38,003 nt of DNA from Actinomycetes bacterium (GTDB taxonomy: Bacteria; Actinomycetota; Acidimicrobiia; IMCC26256; Chersky-534). The stretch is taken from the NCBI GenBank assembly GCA_025463865.1, contig JAODBH010000263.1, positions 1 through 38,003 on the forward strand, read 5' to 3'. This document shows, piece by piece, positions 30,493 through 37,984 of the stretch. Below the pieces are notes generated by a model that saw only the letters and a list, made by a program, of their open reading frames with translations, did not search any database and was not told where the DNA came from. Position numbers and translations under genes: made by a program. The first letter of the stretch is position 1; every line of letters starts with the position of its first letter.

Positions 30493-31363
30493 CCTCGGCG
30501 AGATCGTCGTCACCGGCCTCCGGTTCCCCGAGGGCCCGGTGTGGTGCGACGACGGCACGGTCGTGTGCAGCTCCGTCGTCGACGGCGTGCTCTACCGGGT
30601 TTGGCCCGACGAGCAGCGCCAGGAGACGCTCGTCGTCACCGGAGGCGGGGCCAACGCGGCCGCACCCGCATCCGACGGCGGCTTCCTCATCACCCAGAAC
30701 GGCGGCATCGACCTCGCGGCGATGCACCTCTTCGACGACGTGCAGCCGTTCGTCCCGACCGCGCCGGGGATCCAACGCCTCTCGGTCGACGGTGAGCTCA
30801 CCTACGTCCTCGACGACGGCTTCCACGCGCCCAACGACCTCGTGGTCGACGAGGACGGCACCCTCTACTTCACCGACCCGGGCCACTACCCGTTGCCCGA
30901 CCCGCCCGTCGGCCGGGTGTTCCGCCTCACGACCGACGGCGCGCTCACGGCGATCGCGTCGGGCCTCATCTTCCCGAACGGCATCGCGCTCGAGCCCGAC
31001 GGCGGGATCGTGATCGTCGAGAAGAACAGCCTGATGCGGCTCGACCTCGACGGCAACACGGAGTTCGCGGTGCAACGGGACGGCGGCGTCATGGGCGACG
31101 GCTTCTGCCTCGACGCCGAGGGCAACTTCTACGTCGCGAGCACGATGCACCACGGCGTGCGGGTCTACTCGCCCGCGGGCGAGGAGCTCGACTGGCTCCC
31201 GATTCCCGAGTCCGCCGACGGCAAGGGCTGCACGACCAACTGCTGCTTCGGCGGTGCCGACGGCCGGACGCTCTTCGCAACCGACGGCCTGCCGGGGCAA
31301 CTCGTCGCGTGGGAGGGACTGCCCCATCCGGGGCGTACGGTCTACCCGTGGCCGATCCCGTGA
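30485..31363 (+). CDS. SMP-30/gluconolactonase/LRE family protein, copy 2
   Basis: A 292-residue paralogue of the preceding gene, alignable end to end (same EIVVTGLxFPEGP start, TTNCCFGGADGRTLFATD and GQLVAWEGLPHxGR ends). Metal ligands are retained: Glu in RFPEGPVW, Asn in HAPNDLV and FPNGIALEPDGG, and Asp in VMGDGFCLD. The ATG at 30485 overlaps the stop of copy 1 by eight bases, giving coupled translation. The main differences are around residues 75-95 (DLAAMHLFDDVQPFVPTAP versus DYTGLGLYENPPAYNPATP), near the propeller mouth, which suggests different substrate preference or a heteromer. Confidence 0.87.
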   Translation: MGDLGEIVVTGLRFPEGPVWCDDGTVVCSSVVDGVLYRVWPDEQRQETLVVTGGGANAAAPASDGGFLITQNGGIDLAAMHLFDDVQPFVPTAPGIQRLSVDGELTYVLDDGFHAPNDLVVDEDGTLYFTDPGHYPLPDPPVGRVFRLTTDGALTAIASGLIFPNGIALEPDGGIVIVEKNSLMRLDLDGNTEFAVQRDGGVMGDGFCLDAEGNFYVASTMHHGVRVYSPAGEELDWLPIPESADGKGCTTNCCFGGADGRTLFATDGLPGQLVAWEGLPHPGRTVYPWPIP

Positions 31364-31403
31364 ACCTGGGCGTCAGCGATTCCGCCGAGCGCACGGCACC
31401 GCG

Positions 31404-32888
31404 GTGACCCGTCAGACGTCGGCCCGTCCATTGCTCATCGGCGAGATCATCCGGCTCGCGGCGCTCACCAGTCCGGATCGGAACGCGGCCACACTCGACG
31501 ACGACGAGATGACCTTCGGCGAGCTCGACCGCAGCGCCAACCGCCTCGCCCGCGCGCTCGCCGACCTCGGCGCCGTCAAGGGTGAGCGGGTCTGCTGGTG
31601 GGGCGACACCACACTCGACGTCATGCCGGTGTTCGTGGCGCTGGCCCGGCTCGGTGCGGTGTTCGCTCCGGTCAACGCACGCCTTTCACCCGACGAGGCA
31701 CGCGAGGTGCTCGAGCTCGCCCGGCCGGCCCTGTTGATCGTCGACGAAGGACACGCCCCACTGTCGGCGTCGTTCGACGTCGCCACCGTCGACCTGAACG
31801 CGCTGCACCAGCTCGCCGCGAGCCACCCCGTCCACCCGCTCGGCTCGACCGCCGGAGCGGGCCCGGATACCGAGCTGGACGAGAACGACGCACACGTCAT
31901 CTTCTTCACCAGCGGGAGCACCGGCCGCTCGAAGGGCGTGATCCTCTCGCACCGCTGCAACTGGCTGCGCAGCTACCCGGGCGCGCAGAACGGAGCCGGC
32001 GGCGGGACCGTCAACATGTTCCCGCTGTTCCACATGGCCGGATGGTCCCAGGCGATGGGCACGTGGCAGGCGCGCCGCCCCATCCACCTCGTGCGGTCCC
32101 CCGACGCGAGATCCCTGCTGGAGACGACCGAGCGCCACCGGGCCACGCGCCTCTACGCGATCCCCGCGGTGTGGGCCCGGATCCTCGAGCACGGCGTCGA
32201 GGGCTACGACCTGTCGTCGGTGCGCGAGGCCGACACCGGCACCTCCGCGGTGCCACCCGAGCTCGTCGCCCGCATCAAGGCCGCGCTCCCGCACACCGTC
32301 ACCCGCATCTTCTACGGCAGCACCGAGGCCGGGCCGGCCGCGCTCCTCGACGACGCCGACGCCGCGCGCAAGCCCGGTTCCGTCGGACGGGCGCAGCCGG
32401 GCATCGAGCTCAAGCTGGCCGAGAACGGGGAGGTGTGCGTCCGGAGCCCGTTCCTCATGACGGGCTACTTCGACCAGCCCGACGAGACCGCACGCGCGAT
32501 CGACGCCGACGGCTGGTACCACTCCGGCGACCTGGGCGTGTTCGACGACGAAGGCTTCCTCAGCATCACCGGCCGCGTGCGCGACGTGATCCGGACGGGC
32601 GGCGAGACCGTGTCGCCGATCGAGGTCGAGGACGCGCTGCGGGACCATCCCGCGATCGAGGAGGTCGCAGTGGTCGGCGTGCCCGACGCCGAGTGGGGCG
32701 AGCTGGTGTGCGCGGTGATCGTCACGTCGGGGGCCGTCGAGCTCGAGGACCTGCGGAGCCACTGCGCCGGAAAGCTCGCTTCGTTCAAGCAGCCCCGCCG
32801 GGTCGAGGTCGTCGACGCCCTCCCCCGCACCGCCGCCACGGGCCAGATCCAGCGCACCCTCATCGTGGAGCGCATCCAGTCCCAGTGA
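31404..32888 (+). CDS. AMP-binding acyl-CoA synthetase-like protein, copy 2 (catalytic Lys replaced)
   Basis: A 494-residue adenylate-forming family protein. It has the P-loop FFTSGSTGRSKGVILSH, the YGSTEAG motif and the hinge GWYHSGDLGVFDDEGFLSITGRVRDVIRTGGETVSP. The C-terminal motif normally reading (T/S)GK reads TGQIQR: the catalytic Lys is Gln481 (codon CAG). That Lys orients the carboxylate and ATP in the adenylation half-reaction, so activity may be reduced, limited to thioesterification, or absent. The start is GTG 31404, 40 bases after the SMP-30 copy 2 stop and probably in the same operon; no strong ribosome site is seen. It is followed by a nested hairpin. Confidence 0.85.
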   Translation: MTRQTSARPLLIGEIIRLAALTSPDRNAATLDDDEMTFGELDRSANRLARALADLGAVKGERVCWWGDTTLDVMPVFVALARLGAVFAPVNARLSPDEAREVLELARPALLIVDEGHAPLSASFDVATVDLNALHQLAASHPVHPLGSTAGAGPDTELDENDAHVIFFTSGSTGRSKGVILSHRCNWLRSYPGAQNGAGGGTVNMFPLFHMAGWSQAMGTWQARRPIHLVRSPDARSLLETTERHRATRLYAIPAVWARILEHGVEGYDLSSVREADTGTSAVPPELVARIKAALPHTVTRIFYGSTEAGPAALLDDADAARKPGSVGRAQPGIELKLAENGEVCVRSPFLMTGYFDQPDETARAIDADGWYHSGDLGVFDDEGFLSITGRVRDVIRTGGETVSPIEVEDALRDHPAIEEVAVVGVPDAEWGELVCAVIVTSGAVELEDLRSHCAGKLASFKQPRRVEVVDALPRTAATGQIQRTLIVERIQSQ

Positions 32889-32891
32889 CCC

Positions 32892-32938
32892 TTCGTGCGT
32901 CCCACGAGCACGATATGTGTGCTCCAGGGACGCACGAG
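32892..32938. repeat. Nested-hairpin element, copy 2
   Basis: TTCGTGCGTCCC (32892-32903) pairs with GGGACGCACGAG (32927-32938), 11 Watson-Crick pairs plus one wobble. Inside is the core GAGCACGATATGTGTGCTC (32906-32924), with a 6-bp stem plus a G-T pair. It begins three bases after the CoA ligase stop codon and would make a very stable two-storey terminator. Core and outer arm recur in copies 1 and 3. Confidence 0.75.
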
Positions 32939-32983
32939 CTGGGACGCCGACGACGGTAGCCGTGCGGTCGACGGGGTCCACCA

Positions 32984-33003
32984 GCCGGAATAGCATTCCC
33001 GGC
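32984..33003. promoter_or_regulatory. Putative TetR operator overlapping -10
   Basis: GCCGGAATAGCATTCCCGGC is a 20-bp imperfect palindrome with 5-bp GCCGG/CCGGC outer arms. It contains TAGCAT (32991-32996), the likely -10 of the TetR gene, and ends at the base before its GTG start (33004). The arrangement predicts autorepression, and a transcript that starts at the start codon. Confidence 0.5.
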
Positions 33004-33657
33004 GTGCAGAACGTTGTTCCCATCGCCGAGCCCACACCCCTCATCGAGCGCACCGTCTCCCGCACGCTCGCGCCCCGGGCCGAGGTCTACGCCGACGAGG
33101 TCCAGCGCCTGGTCGACGCCGCGTTCACGGTGATGCGCCGGGACGACGCCATCGACCCGCGGGTCGCCGACATCGTGCGCGAATCGGGCCTCTCGAACCA
33201 GGCGTTCTACCGCCACTTCTCGGGCAAGGACGAGCTCCTCCTCGCGGTCCTCGACCACGGCCGCCGCCAGCTCGTCGCCACCCTCGACCGGCGCATGGCC
33301 GGCGCCCCCGACGGCATCGGCCGCGTCCGGGCCTGGATCGAGGGCGTGCTCGAGCAGGCCCGCAACGCCGAGGCCGCAGCCAACACCCGGCCGTTCGCGA
33401 TCGACGGCATCCGGCTCACCGACCGATTCCCGGACGAGGCCGCGACGTCGAACGAGCAGCTCCTCGCGCCACTTCGCGACGCGATCGCGGAAGCCGGTGG
33501 CGACCCCGAGCGCGACACCGCGGCAATCTACGAGCTCGCCATGGGCACCATGAACCGCTGCGTCCTCGCGCGTGAGGTGCCCACCAAGGCCGACGTCGAA
33601 CACCTCGTGCAGTTCGCCATCGGCGGCCTCACCCGCAGCATCGTCGCCGGCCGCTGA
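33004..33657 (+). CDS. TetR/AcrR family transcriptional regulator
   Basis: A 217-residue regulator. The N-terminal helix-turn-helix lies at about residues 35-80 (VQRLVDAAFTVMRRDD ... VADIVRESGLSNQAFYRHFSGKDELLLAVLDHGRR). The C-terminal ligand/dimer domain contains RVRAWIEGVLEQARN and ends with a helix before IVAGR. A ~30-residue extension precedes the HTH. TetR proteins of this type often sense acyl-CoA or aromatic acids and control flanking catabolic genes. It lies between the ligase operon and the 2-oxoacid oxidoreductase operon, which it could both control. GTG 33004 follows the -10 by seven bases. Confidence 0.87.
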   Translation: MQNVVPIAEPTPLIERTVSRTLAPRAEVYADEVQRLVDAAFTVMRRDDAIDPRVADIVRESGLSNQAFYRHFSGKDELLLAVLDHGRRQLVATLDRRMAGAPDGIGRVRAWIEGVLEQARNAEAAANTRPFAIDGIRLTDRFPDEAATSNEQLLAPLRDAIAEAGGDPERDTAAIYELAMGTMNRCVLAREVPTKADVEHLVQFAIGGLTRSIVAGR

Positions 33658-33731
33658 CGGCCGACTCCGCGCACACCTACAGGTCCTACACGCACACAGC
33701 TCACGACCCACACGACATCGGGGGAAGCGGT

Positions 33732-34325
33732 ATGGAACGCGAGTGTCTCTGCACGGGCATCGGCGGCCAGGGCGTGCAGCTCATGGCCCAGGTGCTCGCC
33801 CGGGCGGCAACGCTCGAAGGCCGCAAGGTCATGCTGTTCGGCGTGTACGCGGGCTCGATGCGCGGCGGAAACACCGACGCCACGATCGTCGTCGGCGACA
33901 CCGACCTGCTGGCTCCGCCGATGATCTCGCACACGTGGTCCGCGATCGGCATGCACGACGAGTTCTGGGCCCCGCTCGCCCCGAAGCTGCGGCCCAACGC
34001 GCTCGTGCTCGTGAACGACGCCACCTTCGAGACGCCGCTCGACGAGGCCGAGCTGCGCGTCCACCGCATCCCCGCGACCGACATCGCGGCCGCGCTCGGC
34101 AACGAGCTCGGCTCGTCGATGGTCATGGGTGGCGCGTACGCCGGCATCACCGGGCTCGTGGGCGTCGACTCGCTGATCGAGGCGATGCGGGAGTCGATCC
34201 CGAGCTACCGCACCCAGCACGTCGCCAACAACGAGATCGCCATCCGGGCGGGTCTCGAGCACGTCGCCACCGCCGGGCTCACGCTCGCAGCCCCGGCCTG
34301 GACCGAGGAGTCGGTACCCGCATGA
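33732..34325 (+). CDS. 2-oxoacid:ferredoxin oxidoreductase, gamma subunit
   Basis: A 197-residue protein with the family start ECLCTGIGGQGVQLMAQVLARAA, then VMLFGVYAGSMRGGNTDATIVVGD and VLVNDATF. The gamma domain binds the CoA side of the reaction. ATG 33732 follows GGGGGAAG by five bases. Its stop overlaps the ferredoxin-subunit start (ATGA), beginning a tightly coupled gamma-delta-alpha-beta operon. As a separate-gene four-subunit enzyme it resembles the archaeal/anaerobe type more than the two-subunit KorAB of mycobacteria. Confidence 0.87.
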   Translation: MERECLCTGIGGQGVQLMAQVLARAATLEGRKVMLFGVYAGSMRGGNTDATIVVGDTDLLAPPMISHTWSAIGMHDEFWAPLAPKLRPNALVLVNDATFETPLDEAELRVHRIPATDIAAALGNELGSSMVMGGAYAGITGLVGVDSLIEAMRESIPSYRTQHVANNEIAIRAGLEHVATAGLTLAAPAWTEESVPA

Positions 34326-34633
34326 CCACCAACACGGTCACGATCAAGAGCCGGGGCTCGGTGACCATCGACGTCGAGACCTGCAAGGGCTGCGAGCTGT
34401 GCATCACGGCTTGCCCGCCCGAGGTCCTGTCGATGTCGGCGGCCGTCAACCACAAGGGCTACCACTACCCGCAGCTGCACCCGGGCTGCACCGGTTGCTC
34501 GGCGTGCCTGTTCATCTGTCCCGACTTCGTGTTCGAGGTGTTCAAGTTCGACCAGCCGCAGATGACCACCGTCGAGGTCGACGACGACGTCGCCACCACG
34601 GTCGCCGCCGGAGTAGGGGAGATGAACGCATGA
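34322..34633 (+). CDS. 2-oxoacid:ferredoxin oxidoreductase, delta (ferredoxin) subunit
   Basis: A 103-residue two-cluster ferredoxin-like protein. Motifs CKGCELCITACPP and CTGCSACLFICPD each supply CxxCxxCxxxCP ligands for [4Fe-4S] clusters, which pass electrons from the TPP subunit to ferredoxin. The N-terminus (VTIKSRGSVTIDVETC) is a short strand-rich extension and the C-terminus is acidic. The ATG overlaps the gamma stop, and its own stop overlaps the alpha start (both ATGA), so the three genes are translated in step. Confidence 0.9.
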   Translation: MTTNTVTIKSRGSVTIDVETCKGCELCITACPPEVLSMSAAVNHKGYHYPQLHPGCTGCSACLFICPDFVFEVFKFDQPQMTTVEVDDDVATTVAAGVGEMNA

Positions 34634-35766
34634 CCACCGTCGAGGCGTCTCCGGGCGTCGCCCACCTAATGGAGGGCAGCGAGGCGATCGCCACCGCGGC
34701 CGTCGCCGCAGGGTGCCGCTTCTTCGCCGGCTACCCCATGACCCCGTTCACCGAGGTGCTCGAGCACTTCGCGAAGCAGCTCCCACCCGTGGGCGGGGTG
34801 TGCGTCAACGCGGAGAGCGAGCTCGAAGCCGTCGGCATGGCCTGGGGCGCGCTGTCGACGGGCGCACGCGCCGCCACCGGCTCCACCGGCCAGGGACTGT
34901 CCCTGATGCAGGAGAGCTTCAGCGAGATCACCCTGGCGGAGCTGCCGCTCGTCATCTTCTACATGGCCCGAGGCGGCCAGGACTACTTCCAGTCGACCCG
35001 CGGCGGTGGTCACGGCGACTACCGCCACATGGTGCTTGCGCCGATGGACATCGCGGAGGCGGCCGAGCTGACGCAGCTCGCCTTCCACCTCGCCGACAAG
35101 TGGCGCAACCCGGTCCTGGTCTACGGCGACTACCTCACTGCGCACACACAGCAGTCGGTGTCGATCGAGCCCGTCGACTTCGGCCCCGTCCCCGACAAGC
35201 CGTGGGCCGTCAACGGCGAGCTCAACGGCACCGGCAACTCCCGGATCGTCTCGCCGCTCGGCTTCGCGAAGAAGGGGCAGCCGAGCCTGGGCATCGAACG
35301 TCACCTGCGGGCGATGCAGGCGAAGCTCGCCGAGATCGAGCAGGCCGAAGTGCGGGTCGAGACCGGGTACGTCGACGACGCCGAGACGGTGATCGTCGCG
35401 TTCGGCACCCCCGCGAAGTTCGTGCGCTACGTCGTCGCCCAGATGCGGGCCGAGGGCGAGAAGGTCGGCTACGTCCGGCCCATCACGCTCTGGCCGTACC
35501 CCTACGAGACGCTCGCCCAGGTGTCGGAGGGCGTGCGCACCGTCGGCGTCTTCGAGCTGTGCGGCGGCCAGATGATCGAGGACGTCCGGCTGGGTGTGCT
35601 CGGTCGAGCGCCGGTCGTCGGCATCGGCGGCATCAGTACCGACGGTTCCGGCTTCGGCGTCGGGCCGTTGCTCGACGTGGAGATCATCCGCGAGCGGATC
35701 CTGGCGATCCACCGCGGTGGCGCCGACGCCGAGCTCCCGCCCCTCCCCGTCAACGAGCGTGGCTGA
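34630..35766 (+). CDS. 2-oxoacid:ferredoxin oxidoreductase, alpha subunit
   Basis: A 378-residue pyrimidine-binding (PYR) subunit. It opens with LMEGSEAIATAAVAAGCRFFAGYPMTPFTEVLEHFAK and has VNAESELEAVGMAWGALSTGARAATGSTGQGLSLMQE, where the Glu of AESELEA should contact the TPP aminopyrimidine ring. The C-terminal domain II ends with FELCGGQMIEDV. The family cleaves 2-oxoacids to acyl-CoA and CO2 with reduced ferredoxin; 2-oxoglutarate or branched-chain 2-oxoacids are both possible. ATGA overlap with delta; the beta gene follows after 27 bases. Confidence 0.9.
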   Translation: MTTVEASPGVAHLMEGSEAIATAAVAAGCRFFAGYPMTPFTEVLEHFAKQLPPVGGVCVNAESELEAVGMAWGALSTGARAATGSTGQGLSLMQESFSEITLAELPLVIFYMARGGQDYFQSTRGGGHGDYRHMVLAPMDIAEAAELTQLAFHLADKWRNPVLVYGDYLTAHTQQSVSIEPVDFGPVPDKPWAVNGELNGTGNSRIVSPLGFAKKGQPSLGIERHLRAMQAKLAEIEQAEVRVETGYVDDAETVIVAFGTPAKFVRYVVAQMRAEGEKVGYVRPITLWPYPYETLAQVSEGVRTVGVFELCGGQMIEDVRLGVLGRAPVVGIGGISTDGSGFGVGPLLDVEIIRERILAIHRGGADAELPPLPVNERG

Positions 35767-35793
35767 CATGGCCCGAGAGATCGAGGTATCCCG

Positions 35794-36702
35794 ATGACCG
35801 TCACCCAGCCCCAGCCCCAGCCTGTCGGCCCGGTGCTCGACACGTCGGTCGCGCCACCCGGGGCCAAGAAGATCGCCGATCTCAAGCCCGACCTCCTGCT
35901 CACCCAGGAGCACGCGATGTGTCCCGGGTGCGGTGAGCCGATCGCACTGCGCGTGTACCTCGAGGCGCTCCAGGAGCTCGGCCTCGCGCAACGCACCATC
36001 GGCGTCGCCGGCATCGGCTGCTACACCGCCTTCAGCGGCACGATGGACGTCGACCTCGTGCAGGCGCTCCACGGTCGCGCGCCGTCGGTCGCCACCGGGG
36101 TGAAGCGCATGAAGCCGGAGGCCATCGTCTTCACCCTGCAGGGCGACGGCGACATGGTCAACGAAGGCCTGCAGGAGATCCTGCACACCGCAGCCCGCGG
36201 CGAGAACGTCACGTGCATCCTGCTGAACAACGGCGTGTTCGGCGAGACCGGTGGCCACATGACGGCGACCACGGTCCTCGGCCAGCGCACGAAGAACTCG
36301 CTCGACGGACGAGACGCCGAGTACCACGGCTACCCGATGCTCATCGGCGACCTCATCGCCCAGATCCAGGGCGCGTCCTACGTCGCGCGCGGCTCGGTGC
36401 ACAATGCCGGTGCCGTCGCCCGCACGAAGCGCATGTTCAAGCGGGCGTTCGAGAGCCAGATGCACAACGAGGGCTTCTCGTTCGTCGAGGTGCTCACCAT
36501 GTGCCCGACCGGTTGGTTCATCCCGACCGGTGATGGCCCCGACTACCTGCAGGACACCCTGGCCGAGGTCCACGTGATCGGCGAGCTCAAGGTCGACGGC
36601 GTCGTCCACAACACCGAGCAGCTCGTCGCCGAGAACACCCGCAAGGCCGAGGAGGCTGCCGCCAACAAGGCCCGTGATCTCGCGGCCAAGACCGGCGCCT
36701 GA
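35794..36702 (+). CDS. 2-oxoacid:ferredoxin oxidoreductase, beta (TPP) subunit
   Basis: A 302-residue thiamine diphosphate-binding subunit. The TPP motif is GDGDMVNEGLQEILHTAARG ... ILLNNGVFGETGGH (GDG to NN, the expected spacing). MCPGCGEP near residue 43 and IGCYTAF near 74 carry conserved Cys. The C-terminal ~60 residues are charged and helical (NTRKAEEAAANKARDLAAKTGA). It is the last gene of the operon, with GAGATCGAGG upstream of ATG 35794. A short GC palindrome (36725-36736) and a TAGATT hexamer (36752-36757) separate it from the acyl-CoA dehydrogenase. Confidence 0.9.
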   Translation: MTVTQPQPQPVGPVLDTSVAPPGAKKIADLKPDLLLTQEHAMCPGCGEPIALRVYLEALQELGLAQRTIGVAGIGCYTAFSGTMDVDLVQALHGRAPSVATGVKRMKPEAIVFTLQGDGDMVNEGLQEILHTAARGENVTCILLNNGVFGETGGHMTATTVLGQRTKNSLDGRDAEYHGYPMLIGDLIAQIQGASYVARGSVHNAGAVARTKRMFKRAFESQMHNEGFSFVEVLTMCPTGWFIPTGDGPDYLQDTLAEVHVIGELKVDGVVHNTEQLVAENTRKAEEAAANKARDLAAKTGA

Positions 36703-36807
36703 GCTGCCCGCGCCGTACCGCACGGCCCGGCCGGGCGGGCGGCGACGCACCTAGATTGACGACGTCGCCCGACACCGCGCCGTCCCGTTCCGAGGGGAGC
36801 ACCACCC

Positions 36808-37974
36808 GTGGACTTCACCTACCCGCCTGAAGCCGAAGCCTTCCGCAAGGAGCTGCGGGCGTGGCTCGAGGCCAACGTGCCCGCCTTCGCGGACATCGGC
36901 GCCGGTTCGGGGCTCAACGCGGAGGGCGAGACGCTCGAGCGGCTCCACGAGTGGAACCACCTGCTCGCCGACGCCGGCTACGCCGCCATCTCGTGGCCGG
37001 TCGAGTACGGCGGCCGCGGCGCGGGGACGATGGAGCAGGTCGTCTTCACCGAAGAGATGCACCGGGCCGGAGCGCCGCCCACCCTCAACCCGATCGGCCT
37101 CAGCAACATCGCCCCGTCGATCATCCACTTCGGTACCGAGGAGCAGAAGCGGCGCTTCCTCCCCGCGATGTTGCGGGGCGACGACATCTGGTGCCAAGGA
37201 TTCTCCGAGCCCGAGGCCGGCTCCGACCTCGCGTCGCTCAAGTGCTCGGCCGTCCGCGACGGCGACGTCTACGTCGTCAACGGGCAGAAGACCTGGAACA
37301 CGCTCGGCCACATGGCCAACTGGTGCGAGCTCCTCGTCCGCACCGATCCGTCGGTCTCGAAGCACAAGGGCATCTCGTGTCTCCTCGTCGACATGACGCT
37401 GCCGGGGATCGAGGTCCGCCCGCTCACCACCATCACCCGCGAACCCGACTTCAACGAGATCTTCTTCACCGACGTGCGCGTGCCCGTCGGCGCGCTGCTC
37501 GGCCCGGAGCACGAGGGCTGGCGGGTCGCGATGACCACGCTCACCTACGAGCGCGGGGGCGTCGCCGCCCTCCACCTCAGCCTGCGAAGCAAGATCCGCG
37601 GGCTGCTCGACGAGGCCAAGGCCACGGTCGTCGACGCCGACGGTCGTACCGCGGCCCAGGACCCGGTCATCCGCCAGAAGCTCGCGCAGGTGTACCTCGA
37701 GGGCGAGCTGCTCAAGCTGGTGAGCGACCGGGCGATCAGCGGCGCGCTGCACGGCCGTGACCTCGGGCCCGAGGGCAGCGTCGCCAAGCTCGTGTGGAGC
37801 GAGACCGAGCAGCACGTGGGCGAGACCGCGGGCGACGTGCTGGGCACCGAGGCCAACCAGGGCAAGTGGGGCCGCGACCGCGTCTACATGCGTTCGTACA
37901 CGATCGCCGGCGGCACGACCCAGGTGAACAAGAACATCCTCGCCCAGCGCATCCTGGGCCTCCCCCGCCACTAG
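36808..37974 (+). CDS. Acyl-CoA dehydrogenase family protein
   Basis: A 388-residue flavoenzyme of usual length. The N-terminal helical domain begins DFTYPPEAEAFRKELRAWLEANVP. The FAD/substrate segment is CQGFSEPEAGSDLASLKCSAVRDGD, the middle domain has VVNGQKTWNTLGHMANWCELLVRT, and the C-terminus ends RSYTIAGGTTQVNKNILAQRILGLPR. It introduces an alpha-beta double bond into an acyl-CoA and passes electrons to ETF. It resembles the FadE subgroups used for sterol side chains, alicyclic or branched acids rather than the straight-chain type, but this is weak. GTG 36808 has GAGGGGAG nine bases upstream. A copy of the nested hairpin starts soon after the stop. Confidence 0.88.
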   Translation: MDFTYPPEAEAFRKELRAWLEANVPAFADIGAGSGLNAEGETLERLHEWNHLLADAGYAAISWPVEYGGRGAGTMEQVVFTEEMHRAGAPPTLNPIGLSNIAPSIIHFGTEEQKRRFLPAMLRGDDIWCQGFSEPEAGSDLASLKCSAVRDGDVYVVNGQKTWNTLGHMANWCELLVRTDPSVSKHKGISCLLVDMTLPGIEVRPLTTITREPDFNEIFFTDVRVPVGALLGPEHEGWRVAMTTLTYERGGVAALHLSLRSKIRGLLDEAKATVVDADGRTAAQDPVIRQKLAQVYLEGELLKLVSDRAISGALHGRDLGPEGSVAKLVWSETEQHVGETAGDVLGTEANQGKWGRDRVYMRSYTIAGGTTQVNKNILAQRILGLPRH

Positions 37975-37984
37975 CCCTTCTGAG

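Noticed and set aside
34666-36750. A ~690-codon minus-strand frame across the KOR alpha and beta genes.
   Set aside because: The opposite strand has unmistakable TPP-binding and PYR-domain motifs, so this frame is codon-bias shadow.
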